Positions 1 to 9,284 of a DNA stretch of 64,000 nucleotides are shown here, piece by piece. Under the pieces are notes generated by a model. That model ran no database searches. It was given only the letters and a program-made list of their open reading frames with translations, and was not told where the DNA came from. Origin of the DNA: Caulochytrium protostelioides. Lineage: Eukaryota > Chytridiomycota > Caulochytriomycetes > Caulochytriales > Caulochytriaceae. Every line of letters begins with the position of its first letter. Position 1 is the stretch's first letter. The position numbers and the translations under genes are program-made. The stretch covers positions 29,185 through 93,184 of the forward strand of contig ML014177.1 in assembly GCA_003615045.1 (NCBI GenBank). The letters run 5' to 3'.

Positions 1-1
1 T

Positions 2-1963
2 ACATCCCAAGCTTTCGCTCAGCTCGGCATGCCAATGCCGGGCGTTTTCCCGGGTACCATGATGCAAGGGCTCGCCTCAGGGTCGCAACCGGCGGCAATC
101 CATCCCCTTGCCCGGACCTCGCAGCGGTCGGCGTCATCGATGGGGCACGGGTCCGTGCAGCCGCTGACCCCAGAAGGGGCCTCCGCGCCCCCGAAGACGA
201 CTGCATCGACGTCGCCGCTCACAGTGGCTTCTGATGCAGCGAGCTCCAAGGCCTTGTCAACCCCGCCACCGCCGCATCTGGCGGCCGCGGCTGCCGCCGT
301 CGTGACCCCGGCGACCACGCCTCCGCGCCGCCATGCTGGCGGCTGGCCACACAGCGGCTCATCGTCAGGTGACCGTCATGGGCTGCGCATGCATTCGCCG
401 TCCGCCGGGTTTCCACTATCGGATCCTGCACAGGCGCAGGTCCTGGCGGCGCAAGCGGCGCACCTGGCCGTTAGCGGGTTGGTGTCCTCGGCCGAGACAG
501 CCGCTGCGATGCCTGCGTACGGCACGCCGCTTGCCGGCGCGTTGCACGACATGGCCTCGACGCTCTCGCCGTTCCCAGGCGAGGAGGACGAAACCGGTCC
601 TACCGAGCTTGTGCTGCCGCAGGCTTTGCTCCATGCGGCATCTGCGACCGCGTCGGTCTCGGTAGCCACTTTAGCTTCTGCCGTCTCCCTGCCCGCCCTG
701 GCTGGGCACGCCCAGCTCGGCGTGCCTGCCGACTTGCAGAGCCCCACGATGACGCAGGCCGTGGCAACGAGTCTCTTCAGCGCCACGCCGACGACGTTGT
801 TCAGTGACAGCGCCGCCGTCTCGCCTGTCGCGACACCTGCTGGTGCCGGTGGCGAGGTGAACACGACGGCGCCGGTTCCCACGGAAACGACAGGGTCGGC
901 TCCGCCTGCGTTGGCGCTGTTGACCGCATCGACCCGCGGCAAGCGCAAGGCCGCCGCCGCGATGCAGCCGCTCAGTGCGATGCTGGCGATGTCGACCGCA
1001 ACGCCGGCCGAAACGCCCAGTGCCTCCAGCCCATCCTTGGACTGCAACGAGTCAATCGGCTCACCAGCATTGACGGCGTCGTCGTCGCCATTGAACACGG
1101 ACGCCGAGGCCCAGACCGCATTGGCTACCGCGACCGCCGCCGCGACCGTCATTGCCGGCAATTTGACGCTGTCCGAGGCGGTTGCCGCGCCGGCATCCGC
1201 TGCATCAGATACCGTGCCGGCCTCGTCCGCTGCCGCGTCCGTCGCATCGCCGGCGACGGAGGCGGCGACCGCGCGTGCTGCGAAACCGCCGCCGGCTAAG
1301 AAGCCGCGGCGTGTCCGTGCGGCGGTCGCCACGTCGGCCGTCATCAAGAAAGCTTTCCCGCGAGCCAGTGCCGCAGGCTCCGGTCCGGCATCCGGTGTCT
1401 CGACCGATGCCAGTGGGCTGCCGACGGCGCGCACCATGGCGACGCGCGCGCATCCTCAGGCCGGCGCGGGTGCTGGCGCCGGCTCGAGTGCCTCGTGCCC
1501 CCCTCGGGCTGCTGGTACGGCCAGCGGCAAGACTTTCCAGCCGGGCGTGCCGCTCGATGTGCCGATCGCTTCGGACGGCAACGGTCTGCCCGCGCGGTAC
1601 CACTGCACGCACCCAGGATGTGGCGCGTCCTACCACCACCAGTACCGCCTGACCTCGCACCGCGTGAGCCACATGGTGGAGCGTCCGCATGCGTGCTCGC
1701 AATGCAAGAGCGCGTTTGCCCGCAAGCACGACCTGCAGCGCCACGTGCGCCTGTTGCACTCGATGCGCCGTCCGTTTGTGTGCCCCGCGTGCCACCGCGG
1801 GTTCAACCGGGAGAGCGACTGTGAGCGCCACATCAGCAATGGATGCCGTGAATGCAAATCGTCCCCTGGGCCGGCCCCGCCGGCGCTGCCCGTGTCCGCA
1901 TCGGCTACCTCGACCATCTCGACCGTTTCGGCCGCATCATCCACATCCATCGCCCCTTGCTGA
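2..1963 (+). CDS. C2H2 zinc-finger protein, 5' end outside the window
   Basis: This is probably a sequence-specific transcription factor. The frame is already open at base 2, so the true start lies upstream; the first ATG in the window, at 29, need not be the start. About 530 residues of Ala/Ser/Thr/Pro-rich low-complexity sequence come first, with a basic nuclear-signal-like patch (PPAKKPRRVRA) near 1295-1325. Three adjacent zinc fingers follow at about 1598-1852. Finger 1 is C-x4-C-x12-H-x3-H. Finger 2 is C-x2-C-x12-H-x4-H. Finger 3 is C-x2-C-x12-H-x4-C, with Cys in place of the last His. A short Ser/Pro tail ends at the TGA. Outside the fingers nothing identifies an orthologue, so the targets are unknown. 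The finger call is firm; the regulatory role is inferred from the family. Confidence 0.85.
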   Translation, partial: TSQAFAQLGMPMPGVFPGTMMQGLASGSQPAAIHPLARTSQRSASSMGHGSVQPLTPEGASAPPKTTASTSPLTVASDAASSKALSTPPPPHLAAAAAAVVTPATTPPRRHAGGWPHSGSSSGDRHGLRMHSPSAGFPLSDPAQAQVLAAQAAHLAVSGLVSSAETAAAMPAYGTPLAGALHDMASTLSPFPGEEDETGPTELVLPQALLHAASATASVSVATLASAVSLPALAGHAQLGVPADLQSPTMTQAVATSLFSATPTTLFSDSAAVSPVATPAGAGGEVNTTAPVPTETTGSAPPALALLTASTRGKRKAAAAMQPLSAMLAMSTATPAETPSASSPSLDCNESIGSPALTASSSPLNTDAEAQTALATATAAATVIAGNLTLSEAVAAPASAASDTVPASSAAASVASPATEAATARAAKPPPAKKPRRVRAAVATSAVIKKAFPRASAAGSGPASGVSTDASGLPTARTMATRAHPQAGAGAGAGSSASCPPRAAGTASGKTFQPGVPLDVPIASDGNGLPARYHCTHPGCGASYHHQYRLTSHRVSHMVERPHACSQCKSAFARKHDLQRHVRLLHSMRRPFVCPACHRGFNRESDCERHISNGCRECKSSPGPAPPALPVSASATSTISTVSAASSTSIAPC

Positions 1964-3909
1964 TAACGCTATCCTTTTTCTCTCTTTTCTTTTTCCTCGG
2001 AAGACCCGCGTTCGGGCCAACCGTTCTCCTGCCCAGACCTCATACCCTATCCTTCGTGTCCGTCAGAGGAACCCACCAACCACTCTGTTGGGCTGCGAAG
2101 ATGCCCTCGCATGATTCGAACATCGCTGATCCTCATGGCCGACTCTTTATGTTCTTTATGCTTATATCTCTCAGGTTTCACTTCATCCAAGCGATGCGTA
2201 GGAGCAGACGATCGCTTCATCATCAAGGACAGGTGGTACGGACCATGCATCACAAGATCCTTGCGCCTTTTCAAATCCTACGCTTTCTGTCTCTGGTACC
2301 CACTGAGCTGGCGAATTTGATCCACTGGTGGAAGGATACCGGTGGAACTGTCCGACAGTCGGATTCGGGTTGAATTGTTCTAATTCGCAAAACAGGAGTT
2401 TCGAGGGAATTGTGGATTGGGCATTGAACTTTGCGTTCTGGGAAAAACATGTCTTGATCGATGTTTGAGTCATCAACCCATTCGAACTGCTTCCGAGGCG
2501 TGAAATAGTTTTCTGTGATAAACGCTGAGAGATTGCTCTCTCGCGCTGCGTTTGCTACGAATGCCCTAGTATTCAAGCATCGTTTCGCCATTGACTGTCA
2601 AGAGGATAGCTCCGTCGTAACCAACAATACGCGGAGTGATTCTGAGCGGGTTCGGTCGTTTTCATTGACCGACCTTATCTCGAACTTGACGGTCTCCTTC
2701 GACCTTACGGTCACCGTTGCTGCGCTCGAACTGTGCCTCTCGTCGTGACGACGTCAACGCCGCTGGCGCCTATATCATGGGGGCGTCACAGGCGGCCCTC
2801 GGCCAAGTGGCTGGGAGAGGGCCGTGGAGCCGGGCGCAGCAGAGGCTGCCGAGGGGCGAGGCCGTGGCGCGCCCGCGGGGCCGGCGTGGCAAGGCCGTGC
2901 TGGCCGCCCCTTCTCCTCCGGTGGGTCTTCCGGCACATGCATGCATATCGGCGCGCGCATCCTTCGTCGACTCAGCACGTGGCAACGGCCGCGGCAGCGC
3001 GATGCGGCGGTTGCGAAGGACGTCGGTTGACGCTGCCAGGGGGCTCGTCTGCTGATCTTCCAGAAGAACACCAGCGACCTTGACGGCTGGCTCAACTCCC
3101 TTCGTATCCCTTCTTCCCTCCGTTCTCCTCCTACCGCTTCCATCCTCCTCCCCCGCAGGTCGGCACCATCGTCACCTGCCTTGGACTGACCTGGCCTGGC
3201 TTGGCCTGACCTCCCTCCCGCGCCGATGCTCCCAACGCTTCTGTCTTGTTGACCCTCCGGGCTGGACCCTTGATTCATCTGCATGACGACGCTGTATGCC
3301 TGTCGTGGCTGGACCATCTCTTTCGACCGCTAACGCTCCTCACACCCCGCTGTCTTTCTGCTCCAATCCGCTCCGCTCCACTCCGCTTCTCTCTCCTCCT
3401 TCCTTCCTTGCTCACTCGCTCTCCCCGATTCCTCCTCTTCTCCCTCCTCCGGCTGCCAACGCGTAGCATCTAGATCCTATTTCCGTCCTTCGTTTGACGT
3501 CACGCGGTCCGCAGGGTTGCTGGATACCAACTCACGGACATCGCCGTAGTGATTTCATCATCGGATATCGTCAAAGACACCGACGTCTCTCGTATTGTTA
3601 TATTAATGTTTTTTTGCGGACGCTTCTCTTGGCTCGTCTTCCTTCCTCCCTCCTCTCCTGTTGATATACTAAACTCCGACATATTCCTTCTCTAGATCCA
3701 CGTGCTGCCACACGTCTCCACACGGCGCAACTTTTTGGACGCCGAGCTCATCCTCGCGTGTCGCAGTTTTGCCCGTTTCTCTGATTAGACGACGTCGAGC
3801 GGCTTCCCGAAAAAAAAATTCAAATCATGCCTGACCCGCCCGCTGCCGTCTCCGCCACAGCTTTGCCTCACACCTTCTCGTCGCTCTTGACAATTGCTCT
3901 TGAACCGGC
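1964..3909. other. Intergenic region between zinc-finger and Myb genes
   Basis: No supported gene is seen in these 1.9 kb. About 2080-2760 looks less GC-rich than its surroundings and shows no protein-like frame. A GC-rich patch lies at 2770-3060. From about 3080 to 3480 the plus strand is strongly C/T-rich. The short open frames here lack domains and change composition abruptly. The region presumably holds the terminator of the first gene and the promoter and leader of the second. Confidence 0.5.
3080..3480 (+). promoter_or_regulatory. Pyrimidine-rich tract upstream of the Myb gene
   Basis: The plus strand is dominated by C and T, with many TCC, CTCC and TTCC runs, and is densest at 3340-3470. 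It ends about 430 bases before the Myb start codon. Fungal promoters often carry CT-rich blocks near the transcription start, so a core promoter or leader is plausible. This is inferred from composition and position only; no start site can be read. Confidence 0.3.
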
Positions 3910-6900
3910 ATGGTCGCGCCCTCACCCTCTCCTGCATCGGCCGCCGTCGCCGCCTCGCATGCATCGCCCCATGCGGGCCCATTAGTCCTTCTCGCGAGCG
4001 ATGCGGCGTCTGCCTCGGGCACAACCATCGCGGCGGCTGCGGTTGAAGCGGCCGTCACCGATGCGACGCGCTCCGATCTCGGATCCGCTGTCGAGGCGCA
4101 GCAAAGCCTCCAGGCCGAAGCCGATGCAGCTGAGGCGGCCCACGCGGCCGTCGCGGCTGCGGCTGTGGAGCAGAACCAGGCGGATCTGCTGCTGCTGGGC
4201 TTGGCGGCCCCGGGAATGATGACCCCGAAGCCGACGGAGGTGGCGACTGCGGTGGCCGCAGCGTCGATGAGCGCCGCCTCCATTGGGGTGCCCGTGGCCG
4301 CCACGGCAGCGGCCAGTGCGACGGCGGCGACGTCGACGCCATCCACGGACTTTTTCTCGCCGTACACGGCCGGCGGTTTATCGCATCCCAACACGCCGGG
4401 AACGTATGCGTTGCCCCACCCGACTTTGCTGCCTCACCCGTCGGACGCCTTCGGTCTGGCGACTGCCGTGGCAGCTCTTCAGCAGCAGCAGCAGCAGCAG
4501 CAGCAAGACCATGCCATGACGACCGGACAGCGTTCATGCGAAGCGAATGCACCAAACAACGCCGCGATTCTCAACTACTTGACAATGCAGCCTGCCGGTG
4601 GTCCGTCGCCGACGCAACCGCCGCAGCCGCCGCAGCTGCAGCCGTTGACCCATCCTGCGGTGTCGGACCTCACCGCGAGGTCCAATTTACTGGGGGATCC
4701 GTTGCAGTTGTACACTGCCGGCGATGTGACGCAGGGGGGCCCCTCACGGGGCGCCAGCATGCATCTCGCGACCGCTTTTCACGGAGGCCTCTCGCCGGCC
4801 ATGCCACCGCTCTCCGCCGTCGGTTCCGGGGCTGGTCCCGGTTCTGTCGGGGTCGCGTCGCCGCTGCCCATGACCGCGCCGCCGGCTGCGGCTGCAGCGC
4901 CGTCCAGCGGCGCCGACACGCCGGGCCGCAACGGCCAGCCGTTCGCTTTGACGCCGAAAGCGCCATCGCCGCTCGCCCATGACGGCCACCTGACGCCGCC
5001 GCCGTCGGCCCTTGTTTCAGGGCAGTCCACGCCGGCCTATCCGGCCATGGCAATGAGTCTCGGCCTGACTTTCGGTCTTGATCTGGCTGCCGAGCGTTCG
5101 CACCCGCACCCGCACCCGCACCCGCTGGTCGTCCAGTCGGATCCCGGGCGGCCGTCTGCTTTAGTGACGGCCACAGCGCTCGGGTTTCCGAACAGCTCCC
5201 TGTCCCCGCTGACCGACCTGCATCGCCCCCCTCATTCACCGGCGGCCGCCCCGCCGACTGCGGCAACGCCCACGGTCGGCCCTGCCGGTCCGCTGGTAAC
5301 GCCTGCTCTCGTGGCCCCTCAAGGCCTCGACATCCTGCCCGGTACGGGCACATGTCTCGCCCATGTGTCGGCGGGATCGTTCACACCATCATCGCCCACC
5401 GCTGGACTCCTTGTGCCGGCGGCATCCGCCAGCCAAGCCGTTCCGATCCCTGGCGCTGGTTCCTTGTCACAGGCGATACCGAGGTCACTACCGATGTCGA
5501 TGGACTTGGCCTCTTCAGCGGCTGCCGCTGCTGCAGGTACTGCGGGTGCGGCCGCGAAGCCGCCCGCGTTGGCGCCCATGGACCTTACTGCTGCGCCGAC
5601 GGCACCAACGCTCACCCACACCCCGGTCGTGGCGAGTGCTTACACGACCCCCGTGGTGCCGGGGCTTGCCTCCGTGTCTGGCGCTCCCGACGGCACGCTC
5701 CTGCCTGCCCCGCCCCATCCCACGCATCCGAATACCGACCTGCATCCACATCCGCATCCACACGCGCCCATGGCGGCGACCTTCCATACAGGGCTGATTG
5801 ATGCGTCTATGCCGAGCCCAATGGCTAACCTGCCCCCGATCCCGCACAACGGCATGTCGTTTGTCCACCTGGATCCGCCGACGATGGCGATGCCGATGGC
5901 GATGCCGATGGCGATTCCCGTCGGGCTGAGCATGGGCTTACCCATGGGCATTCCACAGGCGCCTGGCACGCAGTCCCCGGTCGGCGACACCTCGGCTCGG
6001 CTACGCCACGCGCCGCTTCCGTTCATGGACCCCTCACCGCCCCTGTTCACGCCCATGTTCACGCCCCTGCCAGCCGTCGCCGCATCCTCGCCCCTCACGA
6101 TCTCGCCGTCGTCTTCATCGGCCGCCGCTGCTGCGGCTGCTGCCGCCGCCATGATGAATGCTCGGATGACGCCGACCCCTCAGCTGACCTATCCTCAACC
6201 GCCCCCTCAACCGCCTGCTGCCGCTGCTCTTCCTATTCCCCCGATCGATACCATGTTGCCTCTGGTGACCGGGTTGAACCCGTGTCTGCCTCAAACCCTT
6301 TCAAGGCGTGGGCTGACGCCTGCTCCCGCTCTTCTCTCTGCCGCTCCTGCTCCCATCCTTGCTTCCGCTCCCGCTCTTGCTCCCACTTCGTCGACCGCCT
6401 CTCCCGCTTCCCTCGCTGCCGCTCCCGCCGCCCATCACATTCCAGTCTCGATCTCAGCGTCCCCCCTTGAGCAGAATCCCGTCTCCCTTCAAGCTTCCGG
6501 TTCGGATTTCATTCTCTTTCAGCCTCCGAATCCCTCTGCCCATGCGGCTTCGCTTCCCGTCTATCCTGCGCTTCCCACACCCGCGTCTGCCACCGTCGCA
6601 ACCACGGTTGCTGCTGCGGTGGCTACCACTGCCGCTACTGCTCCACTGAGGCCGGTGGCCATATCCGCATCGGCCGCGACGACAGCGACAGCGGTGACAA
6701 CGGCGTCGGCGGCATTGGCCGCGCCAGGCGCAGCCCACCCCCCCGCGACGCCCGGTTCGGCCCCTTCCATCCCGGCAGGCCGGTTTCCCGCTGGGTGCCC
6801 TCGTGCCTCGACCGCCATTCCGCTCCCCTCCACCGCCGTCTCCTCCTCATCGAAGTCTAAGCCGGCGGCCGTCGCCGCCGGCGCGACGGCCCTCGCATCA

Positions 6901-8739
6901 CCCCGTTTGAAGCGGCCCGGGCTGATGGGCACGCGCTCCGCATCCCAGGGCACGCTGGCGACGTCGCGGCAGCTCCAGCTCCGCATGTCCAATGCTTACA
7001 ACAAGTGGACACCCGAAGAAGACGCGCTGCTCCGCGCCGGCGTCGCGCTGCATGGTACGACGGGCAAATGGCCCGCCATCGCGTCCATGATCGCGGGTCG
7101 ATCGGCCGTCCAGTGCTCGACGCGCTGGTCCGGCGCCCTCAACACGACGATTATCCGCGGCAAGTGGCGCCGCGAAGACGACGCGATTCTGCGCGAGGCG
7201 TATGCTGAGCAGTTTGCCTGTGCCTATGATCGAGTGATGGAGCAGCGCGCGAACTCGCACGTCCTCGACGCCGCATCGCATCGTTCTCCGACGGCGCCAG
7301 CCCGCTCGCGATCGCCGTTGTCGTCGTCATCGTCGTCGCCGTTGTCGTTGTCGTCGTCGGCCCCGCTGCCGTCCGCGCCTCGCGTGTCCAAGACGGTGGC
7401 GGCGTTCTCCTCATCATCTTCACAGCCCTCCAGCCCACGCAACCAACCGGGGGCCAGGCAGGGACGCACGAACTATCAGCGATTCGGCGACGTGCCGGGC
7501 GCCAATCTGGGTCCGGACGATCCGCCCGAAGCCTTGATCGTGTCGGCCCTGAACTGGCAAAAAGTCGCCGACCGCGTGCCCGGCCGCACGTCGCTGCAAT
7601 GCATGGCGCGCTACCAAGAAACACTCGATCCGCGCATTCGCAAGGGCAAATGGGATGCTTGGGAAGACGAGCTTCTTGTTAAGGGGCTCCATGAACACGG
7701 CAAGTCCTGGATCAAGATTTCGACCAACATCCCCGGTCGGACCCAACGGCAATGTCGCACCCGATGGCTGCAGCTGACGCTCAAGCCGTCGATGCTCGAT
7801 CAGTGGGGCACCGATACGGTCATGGAAACCGTCTCCACCTCGCCCTCTACCCCGGTCACAGGTGTTCCAGCCGGCACGACGGCTGCCGCGAGTCCATCGC
7901 CGTCGCTGGTGCCATCGTCGGCTGCCTCGACCGCGTCGGCCGCATCGGGCCTCTCCACCTCGATGCCGACCCTCGCCTCGAGCGCTGCTGCCGCGACGTC
8001 TACGGCCACCGTCAAGCCGCCACCGCCGCCTTACACTTCGCTGCGTCGTGCCGTCTCGAGCATGGCAGCACCCCAGCGTCACCACGACCTGGCCGCCGAC
8101 GCGCACGTGCTCGGGTGGTCTCTGCCGGCATCGCCCTTCGGTTCCTTGTCTCCAGCGGCGCCCGCGGCGCCCGCGGCGCCTGTCTCCACCCTGCCCACGC
8201 CAGTGTCCGCGTCGGCGGCAGCTGTGCGTGTGGCTTCGAGTACGACGGCCGTCTTGTCGACGGGCAGCTTGACCCTGACGCCCAGTGGCAGCTTGGCCGC
8301 GGCGATGGATGCGGCGATACGGATCCACTCGCCTGACATCGAAATGGCCGAGTCCTCCCACACGCTCGCGCGGGCCGCTGCGTCGATCGCGGCCGCTGGC
8401 TGTCCGCCGCTGACCAAGCAGGCGGGCCTGGCCAGCGCCAGCGTCGATGTGCCCATGGCCAACCACCCGCCTGTGGCGCGGCTCTTCCCGGAGTCCCCCC
8501 ATAGTCTCGGCGCCCTTCCAGCCGTCGCGAGCGCCGCCGAGCCCGGGCGGCCCTTCGAGATGGCCCACCTCGCCACGTTGTCCCACGCGGTCCCGCATTC
8601 CGCTTCTCCGCATACCCATCCGCTCTCCCATGCTCCTGCCCAGGCGCAGGCGCCCGCGATGTCACCGGCCTTCCCCGTGGTCGCGATCACGAGCTCGGCG
8701 ACGCCGTCCTCTATGGCCGTTGATCATCCACTTCCCTAA
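3910..8739 (+). CDS. Very large Myb/SANT-domain DNA-binding protein
   Basis: A nuclear Myb-type regulator of 1609 residues. Residues 1-1020 are low complexity (Ala, Pro, Ser, Thr) with a Gln run at 4482-4505, a His-Pro repeat near 5101 and a Met-rich patch near 5884. The DNA-binding region lies at about 1028-1290. Repeat 1 (KWTPEEDALL, then KWPAIA and RWSGAL) is canonical. Repeat 2 starts normally with KWRREDDAILREAY but is interrupted by about 115 Ser/Pro-rich residues, then resumes with NWQKVADRVPGRTSLQC. Repeat 3 (KWDAWEDELL, SWIKISTNIPGRTQRQC, RWLQLTL) is intact. The tail of about 320 residues is again low complexity. The family resembles multi-repeat Myb proteins such as BAS1 or SNAPC4, but orthology cannot be assigned. 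The interrupting stretch is open and in frame, so an unrecognised intron is possible but not required. Confidence 0.85.
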   Translation: MVAPSPSPASAAVAASHASPHAGPLVLLASDAASASGTTIAAAAVEAAVTDATRSDLGSAVEAQQSLQAEADAAEAAHAAVAAAAVEQNQADLLLLGLAAPGMMTPKPTEVATAVAAASMSAASIGVPVAATAAASATAATSTPSTDFFSPYTAGGLSHPNTPGTYALPHPTLLPHPSDAFGLATAVAALQQQQQQQQQDHAMTTGQRSCEANAPNNAAILNYLTMQPAGGPSPTQPPQPPQLQPLTHPAVSDLTARSNLLGDPLQLYTAGDVTQGGPSRGASMHLATAFHGGLSPAMPPLSAVGSGAGPGSVGVASPLPMTAPPAAAAAPSSGADTPGRNGQPFALTPKAPSPLAHDGHLTPPPSALVSGQSTPAYPAMAMSLGLTFGLDLAAERSHPHPHPHPLVVQSDPGRPSALVTATALGFPNSSLSPLTDLHRPPHSPAAAPPTAATPTVGPAGPLVTPALVAPQGLDILPGTGTCLAHVSAGSFTPSSPTAGLLVPAASASQAVPIPGAGSLSQAIPRSLPMSMDLASSAAAAAAGTAGAAAKPPALAPMDLTAAPTAPTLTHTPVVASAYTTPVVPGLASVSGAPDGTLLPAPPHPTHPNTDLHPHPHPHAPMAATFHTGLIDASMPSPMANLPPIPHNGMSFVHLDPPTMAMPMAMPMAIPVGLSMGLPMGIPQAPGTQSPVGDTSARLRHAPLPFMDPSPPLFTPMFTPLPAVAASSPLTISPSSSSAAAAAAAAAAMMNARMTPTPQLTYPQPPPQPPAAAALPIPPIDTMLPLVTGLNPCLPQTLSRRGLTPAPALLSAAPAPILASAPALAPTSSTASPASLAAAPAAHHIPVSISASPLEQNPVSLQASGSDFILFQPPNPSAHAASLPVYPALPTPASATVATTVAAAVATTAATAPLRPVAISASAATTATAVTTASAALAAPGAAHPPATPGSAPSIPAGRFPAGCPRASTAIPLPSTAVSSSSKSKPAAVAAGATALASPRLKRPGLMGTRSASQGTLATSRQLQLRMSNAYNKWTPEEDALLRAGVALHGTTGKWPAIASMIAGRSAVQCSTRWSGALNTTIIRGKWRREDDAILREAYAEQFACAYDRVMEQRANSHVLDAASHRSPTAPARSRSPLSSSSSSPLSLSSSAPLPSAPRVSKTVAAFSSSSSQPSSPRNQPGARQGRTNYQRFGDVPGANLGPDDPPEALIVSALNWQKVADRVPGRTSLQCMARYQETLDPRIRKGKWDAWEDELLVKGLHEHGKSWIKISTNIPGRTQRQCRTRWLQLTLKPSMLDQWGTDTVMETVSTSPSTPVTGVPAGTTAAASPSPSLVPSSAASTASAASGLSTSMPTLASSAAAATSTATVKPPPPPYTSLRRAVSSMAAPQRHHDLAADAHVLGWSLPASPFGSLSPAAPAAPAAPVSTLPTPVSASAAAVRVASSTTAVLSTGSLTLTPSGSLAAAMDAAIRIHSPDIEMAESSHTLARAAASIAAAGCPPLTKQAGLASASVDVPMANHPPVARLFPESPHSLGALPAVASAAEPGRPFEMAHLATLSHAVPHSASPHTHPLSHAPAQAQAPAMSPAFPVVAITSSATPSSMAVDHPLP

Positions 8740-9284
8740 TCCCCCTATCGGTTCCTCTCAGTTCCTCACCATCATGGACCAGCGATCATCCCCTTATCAT
8801 CGCCAACCCCTTCGCGCTAGGCGCGAAGGGGTTGGCTCGACTTCATACCCTGCTGACCGCCGTTGTCCACACCCTGTCGCTTTCCCATCTCTTTCATAAA
8901 CCTGTGTGCCCTTTCTCTCTATCGCCCATAACCTCTCGATGCTTTGGGCATCATCCCTCTCACAGGTCTCACTTGCCACTCGCCGTCATCTCTGTTCCCG
9001 TCTCCCTACCGCGACGTCCTTTCTGTTCTCTATCTAGTTTCCAACCTCGTATTTCACATCTTGATGTTTATGATGTATATGATCTGCTGAGTTTGGACGG
9101 TGCCCCCCATTTTTTTTTTTACAACGTTGAGACACCCGTAGCACGATCACGCATCGCCTGGATCTCGCGACCACGGGTCTCTGAATAGGTGGAGAGCGAA
9201 CCGCAAGCAGGCGTGCCGGGGTATGGCAGTATGGGTGAATGAAACTCGCGACAAAAGCGCGCGACTCCCATTCACATCAGCGGC
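8740..9284. other. Convergent gap between Myb and PPR genes
   Basis: Both flanking genes end here. The gap contains a perfect hairpin (8802-8836), a T/C-rich stretch and a run of T near 9110-9120. No gene is supported. Confidence 0.6.
8802..8836. repeat. Perfect inverted repeat, 16-bp arms, 3-nt loop
   Basis: The left arm at 8802-8817 (GCCAACCCCTTCGCGC) pairs perfectly with the right arm at 8821-8836 around the loop TAG. It starts 63 bases after the Myb stop codon, so it probably lies in that gene's 3' untranslated region. It could act as an RNA stem-loop or be a small element footprint. A hairpin of the same arm length sits at 44739-44772, but the arm sequences differ. Confidence 0.85.

Noticed and set aside
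7420-8631. 403-codon minus-strand frame within the Myb gene
   Set aside because: Arg/Gly-rich shadow of a real coding region, without a domain.
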